DNA of 64,000 bases from Glandiceps talaboti (lineage: Eukaryota; Hemichordata; Enteropneusta; Spengelidae): NCBI RefSeq assembly GCF_964340395.1, contig NC_135564.1, positions 1,947,501 to 2,011,500 of the forward strand, given 5' to 3'. The notes under the pieces were generated by a model. The model did not search any database. It worked only from the letters and a program-made list of their open reading frames with translations, and had not been told where the DNA came from. A program made the position numbers and the translations under genes. Positions 37,790 through 55,900 of the stretch are shown one piece after another (position 1 is the stretch's first letter; every line of letters begins with the position of its first letter).

Positions 37790-40700
37790 CTATGTTTGTT
37801 CCTTGGCTTCTGTCACGTCCAGTGGTTTCAGACCTCTAATACTAAGATCATAAACAACTTCCTCCACTTTTTTCATATCATACTTCAGTGAATCAAATCT
37901 CTTTCTAAGGGAGTCATTTTTCAGATTGAGTAGTCTGAATCCTGAGTCCAACTCGGCTACAAATGCTGCAATTCTGGAAGGTCGACTGTAGTCTCCTGCT
38001 GTTACACTGTTCACTGCTAACCGAGACTGAATGACGAAGATAAACAGGAATACAGTGGAAATTATTCACTTTCAATGACCACACATTTGATGAGCCACAT
38101 TCAACCAAGAAACATCAACAGCAAATCTTCATTGACCACATAGTCACCCCCCCCCCCCAAACAGGTCTGTTGTGTGGCAAAGTCATTGTGCAAATTTGAA
38201 TGATGTTTGACCAATTTTCTATTTGACCTTGAATATGGAGATCAAAATCAAAGATCACAATATAAAAGGAAAGCTGGGATATAGACATTAATTGGAGTCT
38301 TTATGTATTCAGAAAGAAAAAAATCTTTACTATTCTAACCCAAACATCAGTTGTGAATGTGACATTTGAAAGTGTGAAATTGCAAGTATACATGGTTATA
38401 GGGGAATCCAAGTCCAGAAATAAAAGACATTTTCATGAACTTCAAGTTCTGGAGAGTCACCTACATTATGCCTAATTTCAGATAAACACCACCACCTTGC
38501 TGTTGTTCCCTTTTTGGGAATCTTTGCTGTGGGCTACATTGCCTCATGGGAGTCAACAGGAATGTTTATGCACTGGTTGAACAATAAATATTTATGACAT
38601 TTTCACAGACGGTAATAGGTTCTTAGGGATCATGAATATTCATTGTTGTATGTCCTGGAGTGGCATTTCCCTTGAATTTCAAGTGTGCAATTTACATACA
38701 TGTCTTTCTACTCTACTTACCAGCTCACTTGCCAAGTTTAACTGGCCCATTAAGTAGTCTTCTAGATCAAGATGTACCCCTTCTCCTCTTTCAAGCTTCA
38801 CTGTGGAAGGAAACAACACAAATTCTCATTTTACAAATTGATATACATGTACTACCAAACCAGTAGCGTTTCATTCATGCACCATGTTTTTTTTAACATC
38901 TTACAAAAAGTTTTTTTGTAACAAATTACATCAAAAAGAATACAGACATTGATAGCACGCAAGCATATAAAATGATATATTTTATCTCAGTGTGCTCTCC
39001 GTGTGCTGGAACACAAATCAACATCACTGTCAGATGAAACAATTAAGATTCAAACACAAATCTGTTTATTTGTGTTCACAGTGAGATAAAATGTAACACT
39101 TCATTTACATGCATTTTGAACACATTCACATACCTCCCATCAATTCTGCAATTTCTTCTCTTGTAACAAATTTTTCTGATTCCAGATATACAGTAAATGC
39201 AGATAGGAAGGCTAGTCTTTGTGTGACAAACCTCCAATGATCATTGAATCTAGAACATAAATACAAAGATGTTGAAAGCACAGATAAAAAGACCAAGATG
39301 ACAACAGCAAAGTCTCATCTGCCTCTTTTCATTCATAGTATATCACTATATAAATAAGAATAATTTCTTTCATTGTTTTGTTTGGAAGTTATTTTATGAA
39401 ATAGTACAGTAAATTACTTGCAATCCTTTTTCAAATTTATACCTGCTTTTTGTTGCCTATTTGGATTAGCCCTTGTTATTTGCTTTTTTTTCTTGGTACC
39501 TGTAACAGCATTTACCCTCATGATAATAGTCAAAGTAGAAGAAGAAAGTCTTTCTATTTACTGCGCTGTATTGTGTTATCTCATTACCTGTCATCATACC
39601 TCCTTGCCATCAAAACCAACACTTGCTTTGAGAAGCATGAACAAGTTGGTAATTACGATTTGAAATGTATGCACAATAATCTGATTACAACCATGACGTT
39701 AATCAAATGAAGTCATTATGTAAATCATAGACCCTCCAGGTGGAGGGTCTATGTGTAAATGTACACCCAATAACCTGATAACAACCATGACGTTATTCAA
39801 ATGAAGTCATTATGTAAATGTACACCCAATAATCTGATTACAACCATGACGTTAATCAAATGAAGTCATTATGTAAGTGAACGTCCAGCAGAGATGAACA
39901 CAGGAGTTATCATATGAAGTATGTGAAGTAGAGATGAACACAGGAGTTAAAACATGAAGCATGTGAAGTGCACATGATATAATTTACATATAATTAACAT
40001 ATAATCAACATATAATTAACATACAAGTGTTTGGTAATGACTGTTGGGGGTGTGGCTTACTGAATCAGTTCTAACAGTCTTCAACACAAGCTAAGTTTGT
40101 TTCAAGGGCTGGTAGTACGACAACAGTGTAATGATACAACACAACAGTGTAGTAAACAGGCCGACTATACTAATACAAGTATGTGGATTGGAAGTCACCA
40201 TGTCAACCAAAATGAAACAATTATCACTTTGATGGTGGTAAAATTCAGAGAATTCTAAAATAAGCTATCATACCTGTAGTACTGATCATTAGGGAACTTT
40301 GTTTCAAGTTCTGCATACTGGGTTCTGATGGTCTGAAACTGTTCACGAGATTTCTTGCATAGAGAAGGAACTGATAATATATAAAGAAACATACAAGTTA
40401 TTCAAAAGGGTGGTTCAAATGTACACTGTGAAAAAATTGTAAAAATATACGTTGCTCATGGTGCTTGAAAAAACACACAATTCTTTTTTTAATTTCGTAG
40501 ACATCAAACTTGTTTGTAAACATCACAAAAAAGACACATACAGAACACAACCATTTAGCTTTATAAATTTAACATTGCATTTGGTTCAGTGCATATCAAA
40601 CCTTCTTTAATTCCTGATGTTTGATGTACTCTTTGTAACACTGCTAATATCTCTCTAGCTGTCTGTTCTAATGACTTCACTGTATTACGAATCTCCTGCA

Positions 40701-41630
40701 AACATAGAAAGAAAAAGAGTAAAATATTATCCATCTGATTGAGTCTCATGTACTCACAGTAACTTTTTTTGTCAAATAAAAATATGATGAAATTCATATC
40801 ACAACATAGAAGAGATGAGAAGAACTCAAAATGTATGAAGAAAAGATGAAACCACCAATGGTTGATTTGTTACACATGTAGATATATTAGTCTGAGGAGG
40901 CTCTGACTTGATAATATTATCTGACTCTGTACACAAATCAGCCTCCTTGGACTAGAGAAACATCAACTTTAGAAAAGACATTGCTAGATATTTGTAGTCA
41001 TTGGTCTGGTGGTGGTGGTGGTGGTGGTGGTGGTGGTGGTGGTGGTGGTGATAATCTTCAAATGATGTTATTGTTAGCATTCAGTTAAAGATGAGATGAG
41101 ATGAAATGAGATGGGATGGGATGAGATGAGATGAGATAAGATGGGATGGGATGAGATGGGTTGGGGTGGGGTGGGGTGGGGTGGGGTGAGGTGAGGTGAG
41201 GTGAGGAGAGGAGGTGAGGTGAGGTGAGGTGGGATGGATGGGATGAGATGAGATGAGATGAGATGAGATGAGATGAGATGAGATGAGATGAGATGAGTTG
41301 GGATGGGATGGGATGGGATGGGGTGGGATGGGATGAAATGTGATGAGATGAGATGAGATGCGATGATGTGATGAGATGAGATGAGATACAGCTTCATTAC
41401 AACTGTAAAGACATTTGACAATTCTATTTGGGTACCGACATGTATAGTATTATAAACAAGCATAAAATAAGTAAAACCATTTTGGAACGACGCAAACTAC
41501 TGACTACTTATTTGAAGCATGTACACAAAATGTCTACTGTATAGTTTTAAAATATTCTTACCTCACGTATTTCTTGGTCTTGAGTTAAATGCTCATTAAG
41601 AGCTGAAAACACCTCTGTTGTCGAAGACAT
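37790..41630 (-). CDS. TSN: Translin, 230 aa, 6 exons
   Basis: Minus-strand exons in order: 41630-41562, 40695-40602, 40370-40274, 39249-39134, 38800-38721, 38026-37790; all GT-AG and in frame, total 693 nt. The protein starts MSSTTEVFSALNEHLTQDQE and contains REEIRNTVKSLEQTAREIL, FPNDQYYRFNDHWRF, HLDLEDYLMGQLNLASEL, and NSVTAGDYSRP with SGFRLLNLKNDSLRKR and VEEVVYDLSIRG, all near-identical to vertebrate translin (228 aa). Translin is an all-helical protein that forms octameric rings, binds single-stranded DNA/RNA, and with TRAX forms the C3PO endoribonuclease that removes siRNA passenger strands; the catalytic residues reside in TRAX. The gene is divergent from RNF32 (start codons 416 bp apart) and convergent with NKTR. 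Confidence 0.97.
39659..39960 (+). repeat. Tandem repeats and a 13-bp perfect hairpin in TSN intron 4
   Basis: A ~60-bp unit (ATCTGATTACAACCATGACG, then TTAATCAAATGAAGTCATTA) occurs three times (about 39679, 39774 and 39831). Between copies 1 and 2 is the perfect hairpin CATAGACCCTCCA-GG-TGGAGGGTCTATG (39726-39753). A shorter direct repeat (GAGATGAACACAGGAGTT) follows at about 39892 and 39932. Confidence 0.85.
41006..41388 (+). repeat. (GGT)n followed by a long (GATGA)n purine-rich array in TSN intron 1
   Basis: About 14 GGT units (41008-41050), then a 5-bp array (GAGAT, with GGGAT, GGGGT and GAGGT variants) from 41087 to about 41388. The strand is almost free of C over 300 bp, a candidate for triplex or other non-B structure. 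It is antisense to TSN transcription, so the pre-mRNA is pyrimidine-rich here. Confidence 0.95.
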
Positions 41631-42046
41631 CGTGTAACTTGGGAAGTTCTCAAAGTCTCAGTATTGCTGTAGCCTCTCCACTTATCACCTGGCCCCCACA
41701 ATGCCATGTGCTGTTGGACACCCTAACTAACTAAAATAAAAGAAATGGGAAAATGGGAACTTGGCGATGACATAATCTATCTATCTCTGGCTATCGATGA
41801 GAAGGTATAAATCAATTCACGGAAGCCAATACACCTTTAAAAGTGATACATATTTCTTCTATATTAAATTGATTAAGTTGAAAAATCCAAGACTTTTTGG
41901 GTCAAAGGTCATTGAAAGACTATTAAGATAGGGCGTCAAATTTGAAAGATGGCGCTGTATGTTTTGAATACTGAATGCCGATAGCTAGCTTTCCAGGAAA
42001 CCCCCATCATCAAAGAATCTATCCAGAGAAACAAGTAGATGTAACA
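41631..42046. promoter_or_regulatory. Bidirectional promoter between TSN and RNF32
   Basis: The 416 bp between the two start codons must contain both 5' UTRs and the shared promoter. AAAGATGGCGC (41945-41955) matches the YY1 core (AANATGGCG) and also the short CTCF core AGRTGGCGC. No TATA box is obvious at a sensible position. The arrangement is certain; the motif roles are inferred. Confidence 0.7.
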
Positions 42047-47238
<5,192 letters not shown>

Positions 47239-47299
47239 AGAAGACAGAGAAGCACTGCATGTTTACTTGAAAACAGCAGTCCATTAAACATAGAAATGT

Positions 47300-47641
47300 G
47301 CTTTGGAAATAAACTTTTTAACTTTTGCTGCTACTTTGCTCAAAAAAACTCTGACCTATTCTCAGTTGAAATCAAGAAAAAAGGGGTTCACCATACAATA
47401 GAAGTGAAAATGATGCAAAAAATTAGCCATTTTAGAATCCAACATGGCTGCCAATTGTGTTAACTCTAAGAGAAAATTAAAAGATTGTCAATTTCCTTCA
47501 AAACAAGATGGTAAACCCAAAATTTCTTTTATTATTTCTAAAGGAAAAGGAACAAGCTTTCATATGGCAAAATTTGGAAAGAATTGAAGAACTTTGATTT
47601 TCAGGGAAATTTGTCCTTGAGGCATGTGCTATCTTAACAAG
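47300..47641 (+). repeat. ~340-bp dispersed repeat, copy 2, overlapping the RNF32 3' UTR
   Basis: Partner of 44706-45052. Begins at CTTTGGAAATAAAC, 62 nt after the RNF32 stop, and runs through GGAACAAGCTTTCATATGGC. Contains the first AATAAA after RNF32. Confidence 0.75.
47308..47313 (+). terminator. RNF32: Candidate RNF32 poly(A) signal inside a dispersed repeat
   Basis: AATAAA 70 nt after the stop codon. The same AAATAAAC block opens the other copy of the repeat (about 44713), so the signal appears to be repeat-derived. Confidence 0.5.
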
Positions 47642-48895
47642 TCTTCTTGATAACACATTAAATACACCTACTTTTATGAAGTTAAGCTTTCTAGACCCAC
47701 ACTTCATAGAACTAACTGAGCAAGCAGATAATGTTCAGATATATCATACAGGAGCTTGTACAACCCACAGACACGACACAGATTTGTCTGTGGTCAAGCA
47801 GATAGTTCAAACAGACTTTTGTAAAAGTAACATGAAATACCACATACAAATGTTTTCTAATATATCCAAGTATAAATTAATAAACCAAAACTGACCCTGA
47901 TATGGCTTATACTCAATCTGATTAAAATCTGATGTAGTGAATAAGGCTCTATTGCTTTATTTACCTCTATTTCCTTTGTATAGTGTAATTTATTTTTCAA
48001 TTTATTTTTGTTTGGGGGAGAGGGTGCCTCTTCCGTCACACACTCCTTGAAAACAAAAAATTCCACAACAAAAGACAATATACAAAGGTAATAGTGGTAC
48101 ATAAAGTAATTCAGCCATATTCCTAAATCAGATTGGGTCTATACTTGAAACCCATACTTTTTTGAGAGTAGTGTAATTACATCCTTACTTTTTGAAGACA
48201 TCGCCTTGTTGATGCAATAAGATCATATTTTATTGCACTGACGTGATAAAATGATTGTAAATAATGTAATATTAAGAGTATTATTACTTGAATGTATTGT
48301 TTCTATATTCTGACAATAATGTCTATAGACAATTCTATGGTGAAATAAAATGTAAATTATTGAGAATAACAGACTGACTATATATATCTTTTTGGGAATG
48401 TGCATGTTTTTGTTGTGTCATATCATTAAATCTGTATTTATTCTGCTATCTCATGACAAAACGGTATGAAATAATCTTCAGTAAATTGAGTAGTTTTACA
48501 TGTAAAAAGGGAATAAAGTACAATTTCAATTTTTCCAGTGTAAAGTAAGTGCTGCCTGTCAATAAGAAATCTTGGCAGTCTACTACAGTACAGTCAAAAC
48601 ACATTTAAAATATGCATCTAACCTTGTTGTGTCAACATAGAACTGTCACTTATATTGTCTTGCATGGATGTTTATTTGCATTTTTGTATACACATTTTAT
48701 TAGAATCATGGGAATTCATGTTACATTTTTACACTCAAAACAAATCTTTGACGTTGCTTACTATGCATTAAAACAGTAGCTTTTATCACATAGACTCTTG
48801 TTATCCTTATCTATCTGCAATCTAAATAGACAAGAAATAAAAAAAGAAGGATAAAATAGCTTAAAACAAATTAAAATCGCAAGCTCAACATAAAC
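47642..48895. other. RNF32-KLHL18 intergenic spacer, no gene seen
   Basis: AT-rich, about 1.25 kb. Only short open frames without domain signal. No tandem array or TIR pair recognised. Confidence 0.5.
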
Positions 48896-48970
48896 ATATA
48901 ACTTTATTGAGGACGCCCTCAGCGGTCACTCAGTTACTCGTTCTTGAGTTGCTGTCAAGATGGCTGCTGC
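48896..48970 (+). promoter_or_regulatory. KLHL18 promoter-proximal region with YY1-like motif over the start codon
   Basis: GACGCCCTCAGCGGTCACTC at 48912-48931 is followed by CAAGATGGCTGC, in which the YY1-type AAGATGGC overlaps the ATG at 48960. YY1 sites just downstream of the start site, overlapping the first codon, are common in housekeeping genes. No TATA box was seen. Confidence 0.45.
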
Positions 48971-49847
48971 TGAAGTGATCACAACCACAACATCGACGGC
49001 TGTGATGGATGACATGGTGGTGTTTCAAAACAATGACCTCCCTTTACTCGGTTATCCAGTGATGGAATCAATCAGAAGACAAGGGAAGCTATGTGATGTT
49101 ACTCTGAAGGTAATATCTACGTATTGTCGAACCATTAATTCATTGACTGATGATCTTATTTCCAGGGATTATTGGTAATGACTTGCTAATGAGCCTTTTG
49201 CGGAAATTATCATAATTTGGCGGATATTTGCTAACGAAAAAGTTATTTTAATGTATTATTTTATTGATTAGCACACGAACAAAGAATATACATAATCATA
49301 AACAATATTTGAACTGATTTTGGATGCAATCCAGTGTCAGCAAAAAATTATCGAGCAGTGACTTTGAAAACAATGTCTTGACCGTACCATACAATATTTG
49401 TGCCTGCCTTTCTTTACTATTATTTGAAACTATGGAAGTTTAACATTGAAACTATAACCATAATTAATTGATACTAAAAATCCTGTTAAATCGTAGAAAT
49501 TCATATGTATGCAAAACCACAGACATTGCATATTAATAACGAAGTGGTTGCCATTGGAGCGGCCAGCTGATACTGCTGACATATTTTCACGTATCCCTCA
49601 TTCAAATTGTGTACTTTTTAAATAGACGTATAAAGTAGCATTCATAGATTCTGCTGGCCCCAGCTTGTACATGTCACATTCCATACATATTTGTTACTAT
49701 TAATATGATCAGCAAATGATAATTTATTTCTTTAATATGTATTTGTTAAATTTGTCTATATGTATTTATTGTGTATATTTTGTTGTTGGTTATGAAATTT
49801 TGGTTTGTTCACCCTCCACCAAGTTGATGGAGGGTTTTTTGTTTGTT

Positions 49848-49916
<69 letters not shown>

Positions 49917-52900
49917 GTAATAGAGGTACATTGTACATGTATATACTTGGCTTGACTTCTTTGTTAGATTGTATATCATTGGATGTTTGTTATTTTACAG
50001 GTTGGAGAACAAAAATTCAGCGCCCATCGTATTGTACTGGCAGCATCCATACCATATTTCCATGCCATGTTTACACATGATATGATGGAAAGTAAACAAG
50101 ATGAAATATTAATGCAAGGAGTAGAACCAAGGTAAGACATGTGGAACATACACAATGTGTAGAAAGGTTAGACAAAGAAAAACAACAACAATGAATTGAT
50201 GAATATTCCTAATTTAGGTGTAAAACCTAGGAGGGTATGTAGCACTTTAACTCATTCATAGTATGTCCTATACATGACTATTTCATCATTTTGTTCTGAA
50301 TTCTGTTGAACAGAAACAAATTTGGGTACATTATATTTGATATGATGAGAAAGACCAAGGAAAAAGTTCCCATTGTCTGTTTGATGTGTATATATTTTGG
50401 AAAAGAAACAAAAGAAAGCAAAAACCAGCATTTCTTAGCTAGACACGATACCTCAGAAGGTTGCCTGTTATATTAATAAGACTTATTTTCGCCTATTTTT
50501 CTGGACAACAAAAGTGTAAAAATAAGTAGTGACTAAAATGCCTTCTTGTACTTGAACACAATGTACCAATCTGGTAATTAGTAAAAATAAGTAGTGACAA
50601 GAATGCCTTCTTGTATATAAATACAATGTACCAATCTGGTAATTAGTAAAAATTAGTCTTTGAGAACTAGCTGAAGACTGCAAAAGTGCAAAATATCTTG
50701 GCTACCATAATTTTTGAAACATTTTGTTTTAGATTAATGTAAGTCCAGGAAAACAATTAACCTTGCAATACATTTGCATATCAATAATCACTATAATCTG
50801 CCATTGAAATGATTATTTCAACAACTACATTGCAAAATGTCAAGAAATTGTATGTAGAGATGGAGACAGTAGGGAATATGTATTTTAGTGGGTATGTTTG
50901 TATGTTGGGGGAGGGGGTGGCTGCGTTCAGTGGGGTGGCTGCATTCAGTGGGGGGGGTGGCTGCATTCAGTGGGGGGAGGTGACTGCATTCAGTTGGGGG
51001 AGGGGGTGGCTGCATTCATTGGGGGGGGGGGGGAGGTGGCTGCATTCAGGACATCATCATGTATTGTTTCATTATCTTGTTACCTACTTTTTGTCAGATA
51101 TCCAAACAACTCTTTTACATGTACATGTACTATTTGTACATTGTGACAAAGTTCATACAAGACTGAAATAATTGTCACTTATTTAACACCAACTTTCATC
51201 CAATAAGTCTGTAAAATGCAGTAAATGAAAGATGTGATTTATTCTCAAATGACTGTCAATTTTATTACAAAAAGAAATTTACTCACTGTACAGATGTAGT
51301 GGACTGTGGTGTAACTAAAATAAGGATAAAAAACAATGGGGTAATTGTTGTGAAGAATGAAATAAGTGAATTATTTGTCACTGTCTCCCAAACAACAAGA
51401 GTCATTACAAGTATTCCTAGTCAAATGTTCACCCACATTGTGTGGATTTGGGGCAGCTAACAAACAGATGTTAGATGATGGTATTATTTACTTAAGCTGA
51501 TTTCAATTTGCATCATTGGAATGACATCTTTAATATCTATCTATTGGTAGCATATTGGAAGCCTTTGTCAACTATGCATACAATGGCCGTCTGGAGTTAG
51601 ATGTTAATAACGTCCAGTCTTTGCTAGTTGGTGCTAGCTTCCTCCAGTTACAAATCATCAAAGAAGCCTGCTGTGAATTCCTCAAAGAAAGGTAACACTT
51701 CTGTTAATGATTTCTGAACTGTTGTTGTTAGGGATAGGATGGTTTAGATGTAACCTTTAGGGCAAAGGTCAGATGTTGATAATGTACTAAGGTTATTGAT
51801 GGCCTCCGTATAAAAGGCAGGTCATTTTGAACAGATTTGAAATAAGCCTTGTGGATGTAACATACTGTAGTATATGACTGTTTCATCTCCAATAATATAG
51901 AAATAAACCATCCAAATACAAAGTGATGACAATGATTCCAAGGGAACACCACAAAATAATGGTGATTTCCATAACAATTATAGAAAATCTGATATTTTCC
52001 ATTGTACTGTTAATTGATGAAATTACCTTATAATTGTTAAAAACACAATTTGTTGAATCCTGTCCCAAATTCTGAATAAGGGATCATATTTGATTTCTCA
52101 GAAATTGAGATATTTTTCTGAATGAACCATATACTGATAATATTGTTCAATAGTTTGGTATAAAATTAAACTATTAAAGTATTAGTATAATTTTCTCAGC
52201 ATTAGAGTGTACATGTTTGATTATAAATTATTGCCTTTGAGAGTACATGGCTCCTCCTGTGATTAATTATCACCAAACTGTATCCATACAACTAACCTAG
52301 AAGCTCTTTTTGAAGATAAAATACCTCCTTCAAAAAAAGATGTATTTCCCCCTGAACAAATTTTCTGTATTTCTGAAGTAGCCTTAACAATATAAATAAT
52401 ATAAAGTACTCCCATTTCTATTGACCATCATGGCATGAAGGGCAATATTGACGCAAATGTAAATGAAGAACTCTCATTGACTCGGATCTCGTCATAGTAT
52501 ATTCATACATATACCCAGTACAGTACTGATTATTAGATTTGAGATCAAATGCAGCATCCACAATTAAATCAGTAGTACACCCTTGACAATATGATGAGAT
52601 GTCAGAGAAAAAATTAGAATTTCATTCCAAAGAATGTCTTGACTTGGTGAGTAAAAATTTTCCATTTGTAACTATGGACCCATCGTCCATAAATGTTCAT
52701 TGTTTAACAAATTTCTAACAGTACTGGCAGTGATTTCTTTTATTGTAATTTTGGAAAGCAGACTTCAATATCAATATTGTCAGGTAATAATTACAGTTTT
52801 CAAGGTGATATAAACATATACTGGTAGGAAGATACCAGCAAGGTATCCCCATTGTGTGAGTCATGAGAGTTTTGCAATTATGTCTGTGTCAGTTATAGTA

Positions 52901-55900
52901 TTAAATCTCAGATGAACAGATTGGATATGTTGATTTAGCAGTCAAATTGTTGCAATTTTAAACAGAGTCCAAATCCATGATTATTGGCTACCCAAATGTG
53001 ATATAAAAACACTTTAATTGAATCAGTCTACCAACTAAGACAGACTAATCAGTTACAGTAGCTTAGATGTTTTTACTTCCAAAGAATTTTAATGATTGTA
53101 AACATCAAAAATGTTTAGTAGTTGGCATCCATCATCTGACACTGTTATTGCATAGTAGCCATCAAGTCCATTGTTCTAAACACATTCTTTGTGTAGTCTC
53201 TTTGTGTTGTTAGACTAGACACTCTCTAGTTTACTACCCATCAAAGACCACAAAATCCACAGTGAGAGAGTGACTGTAATTAAGATACCATCCTCTGAGA
53301 TTTTGTATTTAAAAGAGAATTTTTTCACCATAGAAATTCTGATTTATGGCTCAGCAATGTAGCGGAAGTTATTTATTTTGAATCAAGTACACCAGTCTTA
53401 CTTATTGATTACGTATTGATTGATTCATCTGTTCAATTTGTGTATTCATTGATCACAAGACTTTGACTGAATTCTGCTGAAGCTAGGGAGTATTGTCAGA
53501 CTGTATAGGGTTTACATGGAAACACAGTATTACAATTTTCATTTCTGGGTATTAAAGGTTGTGTGAATTTTGCCTCAGCTAGGGAGTATTGTCAGACTAT
53601 AGTCAGCTTGACATGTATACTGCACAGTATTACGATATTCATTTCTGGGTAAGGATATCACTGTCTAAATTTTTGTCAATTTCTTTTGACCATTTGTACA
53701 TTGCTGTGCCAACAAACATAGTTTTGTGACAGTATATATAGTTGCTTGATGGGAATTGTAAAAATGGGAAAAGAAAAAGAAGAGGAAAGAAAGTCTTTGT
53801 CAAAGATTGAGTTTATTTCTGTTGTTTATAAAAAAGTAATGTTTTGTCATGTAGTGGCCTGGGTGGGGGTGGGGGTGGGGGTTGGGGGTTGGGGTGGGGG
53901 TTGTAGGTGGGGGTTGAATTGGGCCATTCTTTACAAGGACTATAAATTGGGGAAATGAAAAATTCAAAATAAGGCTAAATATAGAGTTTCTTGGGGGACA
54001 GAAATGATGTTTAATACAAAAAACGCTTCCTGTAAATCTGTAACTAAGTCTTTTAATTACAGTTTGTAATACTCTACGTGGTGTTTACCATATTTGTATA
54101 TATTTAGGAAAAACTCTGCAATATAAACAAATCAAAGCAAAACAGTTAGTTGCTGTACAACACTTTGGATTGTCTTTTTAATATTTCCCATTTACTTTCT
54201 GTAGTACCCTTTAAAAAATTCATGTTTTGGAATTTAGACATAACCTTTAGTACCATATCTTCTGCATTGTTTTCAACCTTTCAACTCTGACATCCTAACC
54301 TTTTGATGGAACTCTGTTGTAATGATAGCTATGACAGAGAGGAGACCTGCCACAAAGTCAGTGATATATTACTGTAACCCATGTATGACAGGTTGAACCC
54401 CAGTAACTGCCTTGGTATACGTGGATTTGCTGACACTATGATGTGTTCAAGTCTACATGAAGCAGCTACCAAGTACTTCTACAAACGATTCGTCGATGCT
54501 GCCAAAACGGATGAGTTCCTGAGTTTATCAAAAGAACAGATTTTAGAAATTATTTCAAGTGATGACTTAAATGTGGTTGGAGAAGAACAGGTAAGAACAG
54601 TTAGTTGATTACTTCAAAGAAAAGTCTCCGGGTTTGAATGTTTGACATGATACAACAAATATGTGTATGAGGAAATGAAGTTATAGAAAGCCTTTAGGTT
54701 TCTGTCTACAGTACATGTACATGTACAGTATATACAGAAAAATATTTGCTTCCTTGTATTCCAGTGTGTAAGCATATGTGATGGTTATGTATAGTACGTG
54801 ACCATATTGGATTAATTTTGTCCTCAGTTTCACCTTTATAAGACAGCATTATGTAAGATTTGAATGTATGAAATTACAACACATAATATTATATGACAAA
54901 AAGAACTGAAATACGACATATTAGATTACATGCAAAATAAATCCTATAATTATCACAAAAAAAACACAGTGCCTGTGTCACCAGTTTGGTATTAAACCTA
55001 AGCTGATTATATGTTGATGTTAGATCTAACCAAAAATAAAAAAATTCATGTTTCAACAAGTTTGCAAATTGTATGGTCACAAATTGTCCTCAGTTTTAGG
55101 ATTCAAGGATATAATTACTACAGTTTGTCATCTTTACAATCAGTCACATCAGTGGCATATCATGACAGGTTTTTGTCTATCAGGTCAGATTTTATGAATG
55201 TTAAAATTGATGACAAATATTAAGATGATGGAATTTTTTTCCTGTGATTTTATGATGTGTTGAGAAGATATTAAGGAAAAACAAGGAACATGCAGCAGAA
55301 GTAAATACAGAAAAAATATAACATATCATTCTGACAACAGAATGTTATCTTTTGAAACAGATGTGTGATAGGAAGTGATATTTTGAAATATACTGTATTC
55401 TATCCTTTGACTCTCTTTAGTAGGGAGTCTTAACCAAAAGAACACAAATCCTTATGTAAAATTTGTGTGAGGTCCCACCACATGGGCCACAGTCAATATT
55501 TTCTTTGTGCACTTAAGTATACATTGTGTCTTCACTGTAAAACAGTTCATTATGCCATATCACATTATGCTTGTATGTTAGTTATGCAGAAAAGCTGAAA
55601 TAAAATACAATGCACATTATTTGCACTTTGAAACAACTTTGCCTATTTCAGACATTTTTTTTTTGTATTTAGTACTAAAAAAGCTGTAATATCAGATTTT
55701 ATCAATAGTAATATTCTACAAATGTCTGGACTAAATTGACTTTTATGCACAGTTTAGTTCTATTTTTATCTGTGAAAATTATATTTAAGAAGGACTTTTA
55801 ATAAGATATTTCCATCTCCTTGTAACTGGTAAAAAGAGCAAAAACTAGTACATCTGCAGGCAGTGAAACCAAGAAAACAAGACATATTGCTGTGACCATC

